In this document: in pieces, positions 57,439 to 64,000 of the stretch
Position numbering within the stretch: position 1 is the first letter of the stretch
Layout of the letters: each line of letters opens with the position of its first letter
Source of the DNA: Trichomonas vaginalis G3
Lineage: Eukaryota; Parabasalia; Trichomonadida; Trichomonadidae
Reading direction: 5' to 3'
DNA: 64,000 nt
NCBI RefSeq assembly: GCF_026262505.1
Contig: NC_067204.1
Location: forward strand, 21,297,300 to 21,361,299
Notes under the pieces: generated by a model
Databases searched by the model: none
What the model was told of the DNA's origin: nothing
The model's input: the letters and a program-made list of their open reading frames with translations, nothing else
Program-made: the position numbers and the translations under genes

Positions 57439-57813
57439 ATGACTTTAAAAAGATTATTGACTGACTTCGAATACTATCTCATTGACGCACTGACAGACCC
57501 TCAAAACTGTGTTGAAAGTTCTTTAAGCTTTAAGATTGAAGGTACGACGCATTTTGTCTTCACTTACGTATTGAAAGAATATGACCGTTATCATAACGAA
57601 GTGAATCAAACACTAATAAAATTTGTAGATAAAAAATTGGTTAACAATGAATATTTTAAACGTGAAGACCCAAACACTGCTGGAGATGATGAAGAATACA
57701 GACAAGTTATTGAAAAAAATAACGCAAGATTAGATGCAATAGAAAAGAAGTTTAATGAATGTCTTACAAACACGTATGAATATCTTATGCGGTGGGAAGT
57801 CAAATGGAAATAA
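57439..57813 (+). CDS. Small conserved Maverick protein (Maverick C)
   Basis: A 124-residue protein related to the 150-residue element B protein (24465-24917): HFVFTYVLKEYDRYHNEVNQ then LIKFVDKKLVN matches the B segment. It lacks the K/E/P tail of B. The start follows AAATTTTATCCTGTATGAA. Function unknown. Divergent from the KilA-N gene. Confidence 0.55.
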   Translation: MTLKRLLTDFEYYLIDALTDPQNCVESSLSFKIEGTTHFVFTYVLKEYDRYHNEVNQTLIKFVDKKLVNNEYFKREDPNTAGDDEEYRQVIEKNNARLDAIEKKFNECLTNTYEYLMRWEVKWK

Positions 57814-57847
57814 ATTTACGTCAAATATGCAATTTATAAAATCTTAT

Positions 57848-57925
57848 GTCGACAGGCTACGTAGCACAGTGGTCAAAGGTGGTGTTATGGGGGTTAGGGT
57901 CTGTGGTTCGAACCGCGACAGCGCC
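57848..57925 (+). pseudogene. tRNA-like remnant (Maverick C)
   Basis: GGCTACGTAGCACAGTGGTC gives an A-box-like start, and TGTGGTTCGAACCGCGAC a B-box with a partly paired T arm; GGC and GCC could pair at the ends. The anticodon arm does not form, so it is not a standard tRNA. It lies 35 bp after the small conserved gene. Confidence 0.4.
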
Positions 57926-57939
57926 GTATTTTCTTATTT

Positions 57940-58165
57940 TCTTTGTTTGTCTTGTTTGTCGTGAATAAAAAGTGTCATAAAAGTGCTCTATCTTCCACGG
58001 GAATAAATAAAAAATTTACTTTATTTCTTCTTTATTTCTTCTTTATTTCTTTGTTCCCGTGGAAGAAGGGTTTTGCTGTTTTTCTCAGCCGAAATCAATG
58101 ATTTTTTCATTTTTGGAATCCTTAGCGAATGAGGAATCTTTTCTCTCGTGGAAGCTTTGACCTAA
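57940..58165. other. Non-coding with a CTTCCACGGGAA inverted repeat
   Basis: TCTTCCACGGGAATAAATAA near 57990 and TTCCCGTGGAAGAAGG near 58054 form an inverted repeat around TTTATTTCTTC tandem copies. No gene. Confidence 0.6.
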
Positions 58166-58615
58166 AATATAATTTAGGTGAAGAGGTGAGATGTCACCTG
58201 TTTTTTCACCTGTTTTCTCACCCTAGTTATTTTATAAACGTTTCACATGGTAAACGTTATTTTTTTTAAATTTTGTGAAAACTCAACGGTTTGACACAAG
58301 CCCTAAAAATTATTTTACTCAGAATTTTGTTGCTGAATTCAATAAAAATATAATTTAGGTGAAGAGGTGAGATGTCACCTGTTTTTTCACCTGTTTTCTC
58401 ACCCTAGTTATTTTATAAACGTTTCACATGGTAAACGTTATTTTTTTTAAATTTTGTGAAAACTCAACGGTTTGACACAAGCCCTAAAAATTATTTTACT
58501 CAGAATTTTGTTGCTGAATTCAATAAAAATATAATTTAGGTGAAGAGGTGAGATGTCACCTGTTTTTTCACCTGTTTTCTCACCCTAGTTATTTTATAAA
58601 CGTTTCACATGAATT
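58165..58615. repeat. 181-bp tandem repeat carrying the GGTGA/TCACC element
   Basis: Two full copies and a third partial copy of a 181-bp unit. Each starts AAAATATAATTTAGGTGAAG, continues GAGATGTCACCTG with two TCACC words, and the full copies include TTTATAAACGTTTCACATGG. The third copy ends at the convergent gene at 58594. Tandem growth of the proposed terminator element. Confidence 0.85.
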
Positions 58616-59558
58616 GTACGATGTATATTTGAAATCCTAAACAATTTCGTAGCTTCTATTTCTTCTGTCAGTATGTCAAAAGTTTTAACAATACCGAAAG
58701 TCTCTTTATACTTCTTCTTGACATCAGATAGAAGGAAATCTTCTGCTGTTGGATAGTTTTTGTTCAGAAATTCTAACATGTTCATTTTATCTTCTGCTGG
58801 CTTTTCTGCTTCTTTCTTTAAGTCTGCATAGTCGTTTCGCATTCTTTCTATCTCTTTGACTGAGTAGTTATATTTCCTAATTGCTGCCTTACATTTTGAA
58901 CATTGCGGGTTCATTTTTGCGTTATATTCTGAAACCTTACCTGCTAGAACAACTAAGGTGTCAATTGCTCTCTTCATCTCAAACATAGCGGGTCTTATCT
59001 GTTCATTCCATACCTTACCTCTTCTATCTTTATCTCTTATCTGCCATAAACATTCTGCAACTAATGAAACAAAGTTATCGTAAGTCTTAAACTCCTCAGA
59101 TTTATATATGTCAGAAATGTTTTTATATACCATGTGCAATCTTTGTCCATAACTTTATGGTTGCAATGAAAACCAAGGAATTCATAATTTACTTTACGAA
59201 TGAACTTCTTTATTTCTACTGAGTCAGTTGTTTTGACTTCAATTTCGTCGAATTCAGGAATAGTTAGTTTTTGCTGTTGGATTTCAGGCAATTTGGGTAA
59301 ATGGTCAATAATGTCCTGCATTTCATAAAGATACTGTTCATTTGTTTCATCTTTCGCACTACAGTCTAAAGTACTTGTTAAAAGTTCTTGCTTTATCTTC
59401 TGGATTTTTGTTTCGAAAGTATATGAAGAAGGAATGAAGTTTTTCATCTCTACTAACATTGACGTAGGATTCATGACTAACGAGTTTGGTGCTGTTGTTG
59501 TGGACAGAGTCCCGCCGTTCGCGGCTTGAATTGTTGTTGTGCCGATTGTTGAAATCAT
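58594..59558 (-). pseudogene. Unknown element protein gene (Maverick C, broken)
   Basis: Coding signal spans the whole interval on the minus strand in a broken gene. The N-terminal part is T/A/N-rich (MISTIGTTTIQAANGGT) followed by helices; the C-terminal part has a CSKCKAAIRKYN zinc-like pair (CxxC) and long charged helices. No family is recognised. Its place between the KilA-N block and the integrase region makes it an element gene. Confidence 0.45.
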
Positions 59559-59559
59559 A

Positions 59560-61600
59560 TCTTTTATAGGTTGCCTTGCGTTGAGGGATGGTTAGAGATT
59601 TATAAAAACCACGTAACGAACGGGAACGAAGAACATGAACACAGAGCCCAACGGGTCAGAGCCAAGGATGGCGAGGATACTGGTCGGGTTATTCGAGACA
59701 TTAAAAACGTGTATTCCTGAGTTATGATTATTTAGAGTGTTTAATGATTCAATTTTCAAATATTCTATAACCACTCGGAGGAAAGAGAATAAATTAACAG
59801 ATTATATATTCGTCATTATTGCAAAAACTAATGAAGAGTAATAAATGAAAAAGAATTGGTGATATCATTAATTTGTCAGCGATTAATGAGAAAGAAATTT
59901 TGACCATTATTTACAAAACCGAAAACAGATATAGTCTTTATGACCGTAAATTAACCGAATAATGAAAAAATTAATGATAATTAAGAGTTCTGCGGAAGAG
60001 TGAATTAGAAGTTGGAATGATGTTAATGAGAATTCAGCCGAAAAAAAGCAGATAAAAACCACTTCATTATAAACTTCAGACGGAACAGATTATAACGGGA
60101 CTACCATGGATATTTAACACAGAATGAACAAATAAGCACTGGAAGATGGTTAATGAAGAAAGATATAAATACTATTCGTGCTAAAGGGTTATGACATAAG
60201 CTGTACTGTTACACTTATGACACAGGTAAGCACCAAGAAGCATTTAAGTTTTACCGATGGATAAATTTATCCTCTACTTTCAATGTTAACGGTGTATTAG
60301 TTGAACCAAGATTTACTTTTGAGAGTTTAAGTCAAAAAATTAACGTTTGAAGATTGCTATTAAAAGTAAGCTGACAAAGATTGAACTCGGAGAACGAAAC
60401 AAGTTTTGAATCTCAAAAACACAACATCTCCGATATAAATGAACTTTCAAACTTCTTTAGACAGTTAAAGCTGACAAGGAACCATACCACTAAAAATCCA
60501 TTCACTACTGTTAGAGCAGACGACATAATAGAGTAACTTTGATTTGTGGTTCAAGAGTGACACACTTGAACAATCCAAGTACAAGCGTAAAGATACACTT
60601 AAACTCCTTAAATGTAAATGTATGATTATCGAAGGATCATGCCAGAAACTTTGAAGCATATGAACTACCCGCAATGTTAGATAAGAAACTGACAAGAACC
60701 ATACACATAAATCCTTCACTACTGTTGAGCAGACGAATAATATTGAAACTTTGACCTTAGGTTCAAGTGCACTCATTAGAAAATCCAAGTATCAAGCGTA
60801 AAAGATTACTCTAACAATTTAGAATAAGAGTTGCAGATACCGAAGATCATGCCAGAAACACTTTGAGGAGCATATGAAACTACCAGCAATGTAAGAGAAG
60901 AAAGCTGAGCAACTTATTGTTGGGATGCAGAACTTAACAAAGAAATTTTCCGAAACCAGATACAATGACATTTACAACAGAAATTTATAAATGGTGAACC
61001 AGCAACTCCATTTGAATTTGTTAGAGGTCTCAACCAGATACTTTTGAATTTTTTTGGATAATTTCTTATTGAACTAACATTACATATAAAAGTGGAACAA
61101 ATGCAAAACATTTCTCCGGGAGATACATTCCAAAATGGTATTTAATTACATAAGGTTCTTTTAGAAATATGTTTATTAAGAGTTATGAGCATATATTGAT
61201 TTAATATATCTATAGGAGCTGTTTATTACGTCTATGAATCCAATAATCCAAACACTTATATTTGTGGGTAGATGGTATGAAATAGTTGACGTTTTCCATT
61301 CTACCACTAATACGCATGCCAATGAAGATGGGAGGTTCAAAAGGAAAAAGGTATTGAAAACCTTCCTTCACAATATGCATAGGTTCAGGGAAGAAACATC
61401 TGTGGAAGAAACCATTCACATTCTCAATAACAAAAAAGAGGTTATACAAATCTTGCAGGCGGTTCGAGATAGACAGGGAATGCATAGATATGATATTTCA
61501 AACTGACCCAGTAATTCAAGCCACAGTCATTTCTGTGGACTGCAGGAATCATACACATGTTTAGCTGGGTATTACGACCAGGCAGGTAATGGGAAAAAGA
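59560..61600. other. Degraded Maverick C region with a ~205-bp direct repeat
   Basis: No reading frame of useful length. Two diverged direct copies of about 205 bp lie at roughly 60480-60685 and 60690-60895 (shared CACTACTGTT, AGCAGACGA, GATCATGCCAGAAAC). Scattered single-base differences between them suggest either decay or poor reads. Confidence 0.45.
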
Positions 61601-62690
61601 TTATATGCCTCCTTATATAACAAGCACGCTTGGTACGAGTTGGTTAAAAAATCTTTAACTTTACATAAATGAGCTTGAAAAAGTATTCGAACAATCAGTG
61701 GAGGGTCATTTAAGAAATTCAATGGAAGCTGCAAAGGAGTTGGGGATTTACTAACAGAGCTGAAGTGAAAAAGGTTCTTTGGACAAAATGTTGTTACATC
61801 AAAAACAAAATAAATCCTACGACTACTTTACAATTACTCCAACACTTCCTGACCGCATACCAATTTGACACTCTCATTCAAAAGCAAAAGTGAGGGACAT
61901 AAACCATTCTCATCTTCATTTAATGTTAACACTCGCAAAGCTTTTGCGTATCCAATTGAAAAATAAGAGGAACTCGTTGAGTGTTAAGAGTTTTACAAAA
62001 AGTTTGTCTGTAGCAGAACATAGCCCAAGTATTTAACATAGGGACCAAGACGGCTTGCATCCTCAGCAATGAAAATCACAGATTTTCTCATTAAGCATAA
62101 CATAACTTCACTACAAACTACTTGAAGACCATAACCCATTAACATTACTCGGCATCATAAATCGCTTCATAAGAACGCTCAGAGATTTAAACCAAGAGCG
62201 AGACTTTACCGAAGAAACAATGAAACATTTTCTCGAAGTATTATAATTCCTCAACACATTCTACAACAGGACATACACCAAATTCAATGACACAAACAAC
62301 AAGAAGAAAAGTATATACAAAAGAAACGAAGTCAAACACAAATATCAGAAATTCAACAAAATTTACCCTCATTCTGGTACAAAAGAGTCGTGTGTAGTTC
62401 TTGACGACAAACCGTTGACAAAGAAAAACGTTTAGGTTGAAGTCGAAATTTTTATATCGTAGACTCTACGCAAGGTAATGGATATCTTATAAAAGCTGCC
62501 GACGACTCCATAGCATTTTACCCTCGACATAAGTTAGTTGAAAGTAGTAATGGCAAAACTTGCTGAAACCATTGACGAAGCAAAGCGAGGAGTGGTTATT
62601 TGAAATACTGGCTACAACATAAAGATGACACTTATAAAGTAAGATATGAAGAGGCGTTGAAGTATTATACCATCTAAGAACTTGAGAGAG
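61600..62690 (+). pseudogene. Retroviral-type integrase remains (Maverick C, broken)
   Basis: Plus-strand segments resemble a Polinton rve-type integrase. They lie at the expected place, next to the right terminal repeat, and end in a chromodomain-like C-terminal stretch. Heavily broken, so the family call rests on local similarity and position. Confidence 0.5.
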
Positions 62691-62794
62691 TCAAAGCCAA
62701 CTCATCTGGGACATTAGAGCGGGAGTACTGAAAGACAAAAACATGCCAGAAAGAATAAGAAAATTCTTCTAAACTTTTTCATTAGATTAAATCA

Positions 62795-62875
62795 GACAAA
62801 AATAATGTTAGGTGAAGAGGTGAGATGTGTCACCTTTTTTTTCACCTCTTTTTTTCACCTCTTGAATTTTTCGGA
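62795..62875. promoter_or_regulatory. GGTGA/TCACC element after the integrase region
   Basis: TTAGGTGAAGAGGTGAGATG then TGTCACC and two TTCACCTCTTT words. The following GACCAAAAATACGCTAATTT also appears (inverted) next to the GIY-YIG gene of element B. Confidence 0.6.
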
Positions 62876-62928
62876 ATTTTCACGAAAAGACCAAAAATAC
62901 GCTAATTTTATTTTTTTATTTTTTTATT

Positions 62929-62953
62929 NNNNNNNNNNNNNNNNNNNNNNNNN
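62929..62953. other. Assembly gap (25 N)
   Basis: A run of 25 Ns. Sequence on its right is of doubtful quality. Confidence 0.99.
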
Positions 62954-63534
62954 TAGCTTGGGCAGCTTTAGGCGCCCAATGGGAACAAAAGCATTAGCAT
63001 TTGGAGCAAAAGCACTTTGCGAGCTTATGTACCAGTAAATAAAATGAGATGGAGGTTAAGGTTTCGAAGACATTAGATTGCAAATAAAGGGAACAGATTT
63101 GGAGGCTGATGGTGCCCAAAGAGAAGTTAAGATTAAAATAAAATAGAGGCTCATAAATAAAGCATCCAGATGGTTCGCGACTTGAGTTCAGAAAAATGCT
63201 TAGGACCGAAGGGACGATGGAGGTTTGCAAAAAACACGCAAAAGGACTTTAATGACCAGATTGAGTGAAAAGGTTATGAACACATGCATTTAATAGAGTC
63301 CGATTGGAACTAAAGAAAATTGATTCTTCTCCACCAGTAGTTTTCTTCCGTTATGGTAGTCCCTATGGAATGTAATGGAAAACCTTACAAAAGACCATTT
63401 TGACCCAGTGACTGGTGGAAGTAACTGGTATCACATTACGGAACGAAGAAGAGACGTCAAGTTGGGAGTACGGACCGTAAAGGAAAGCAAACTAAAAAGA
63501 AACCCGCAAGGAAGAGAGGTTATAAAGGCCAATG
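62954..63534. other. Unassigned sequence right of the gap
   Basis: No gene is supported. Many short frames, scattered differences, and no clear match to the inner part of the left terminal repeat until about 63500. Confidence 0.4.
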
Positions 63535-64000
63535 AATTCAACATGGGATGAAACAAAAAAGTAGTGAAAAAAGAGGGTGAATCTCACCACTTTCGACCTA
63601 GAATTTATATTTTGTGCTATGTTTTCATTACGTGGAGCGGTGAGTGGATATCAAATTTATTTTTATTTTACTCTGAAAATTTTTATTGGATGTAAAATGA
63701 CAGAACAAAAGCAACTCTCAAATCGACATTTCACATATGGCATTAAACACCATTACATTTAAACATTTATTCTTCTCTTTCACTTGAGTCACACTAACAT
63801 GTTCTTTCCACAATCACCTATTCCGCGAGAACCAGTTGACTTTTCATGACGCTGTATAAAGATAGAAATAGTTATATCATATACCATATCGTTATGACCT
63901 GAAGGTAAGTTATGGTTACAATTGTAGCGTTAAGTAAGTTAGAGAAAAGTTTTATTGGCTGTTCATGGTTAGATGACTTACAAATATGGCGTTAACTACT
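63535..64000. repeat. Right terminal inverted repeat of Maverick C, cut by window edge
   Basis: Inverse of about 47540-47083: GAATTCAA, the GGTGA/TCACC element (GGGTGAATCTCACCA), TGTGCTATGTTTTCAT, the AT box and the start MTEQKQL of the terminal-repeat gene at 63697. Agreement is interrupted by many small differences, which may be sequencing errors. About 200 bp of the repeat should lie beyond the window. Confidence 0.75.

Larger units (their letters stand above)
46861..64000. mobile_element. Maverick/Polinton element C, nearly full length, broken
   Basis: Starts at AGTATACAAGTCATGGGTAC (46861). A gene-bearing terminal repeat (46861 to about 47540) recurs inverted at about 63535-64000; by symmetry the right end would lie about 200 bp beyond the window, for a total near 17.3 kb. 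Genes include three small ones, major capsid protein, possible minor capsid protein, polymerase B with two upstream partners, SSB candidate, KilA-N, a conserved small protein, an unknown pair-like gene and integrase remains. No packaging ATPase or SF3 helicase core is visible. The element is broken in several genes, most heavily at the right, where sequence quality also looks poor. Confidence 0.85.

Noticed and set aside
60465-60788. Minus-strand frame of 107 residues
   Set aside because: It lies across a duplicated, degraded stretch, has no family resemblance and no promoter-like box.

Overview
The window looks like nuclear DNA of a trichomonad protist, most likely Trichomonas vaginalis or a close relative. 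It is AT-rich and the host genes look intronless. Two host genes carry an initiator-type TCATTCA or TCATTA element just upstream of the start codon, as trichomonads do. The window is also crowded with Maverick/Polinton elements, which are very abundant in T. vaginalis. The species call is inference; no rRNA is present to settle it.

Layout. (1) 1-3.7 kb: one end of a broken Maverick (element A) with a protein-primed-type DNA polymerase B and two small replication-associated genes. (2) 3.8-4.4 kb: a 12-bp-unit minisatellite. (3) 5.4-10.5 kb: two host genes on the minus strand, a HEAT-repeat karyopherin-like protein and the delta large subunit of the AP-3 adaptor complex. (4) 10.9-12.9 kb: a 2-kb transposon with 48-bp terminal inverted repeats and a tRNA-like remnant. 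(5) 13.0-13.9 kb: a piece of a beta-helix-like surface protein gene. (6) 15.1-45.3 kb: an unrecognised gene split by a nested stack of insertions. The outer layer is a Mutator-like element (MULE). Inside it sits element B, a 25.7-kb Maverick-type palindrome whose two 12.7-kb arms are nearly identical and meet at a 324-bp spacer. The MULE also carries a run of near-perfect hairpins with a 250-bp period. (7) 45.3-46.6 kb: a 1.27-kb inverted-repeat element carrying a second hairpin array of the same 250-bp design but different sequence. (8) 46.9-64 kb: most of a third Maverick (element C), with long gene-bearing terminal repeats, a capsid protein, DNA polymerase B, KilA-N protein and integrase remains. 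Its right end is poor sequence with a 25-N gap and runs off the window.

How the parts fit. Element B has a virophage-like set: double-jelly-roll major capsid protein, putative penton, packaging ATPase, SF3 helicase and two KilA-N regulators. It has no visible polymerase B or integrase. Element C has polymerase B and integrase but no visible packaging ATPase or helicase core. All three elements share a small acidic-tailed protein (SSB candidate), and A and C share a protein encoded just upstream of polymerase. Most Maverick genes share an AT-rich box ahead of their start codons, and a GGTGA/TCACC hairpin element recurs at gene ends. Element copies are broken to different degrees: the left arm of B by about ten small breaks, the right arm by only a few, and A and C by several each. 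These are treated as fossils and not dissected.
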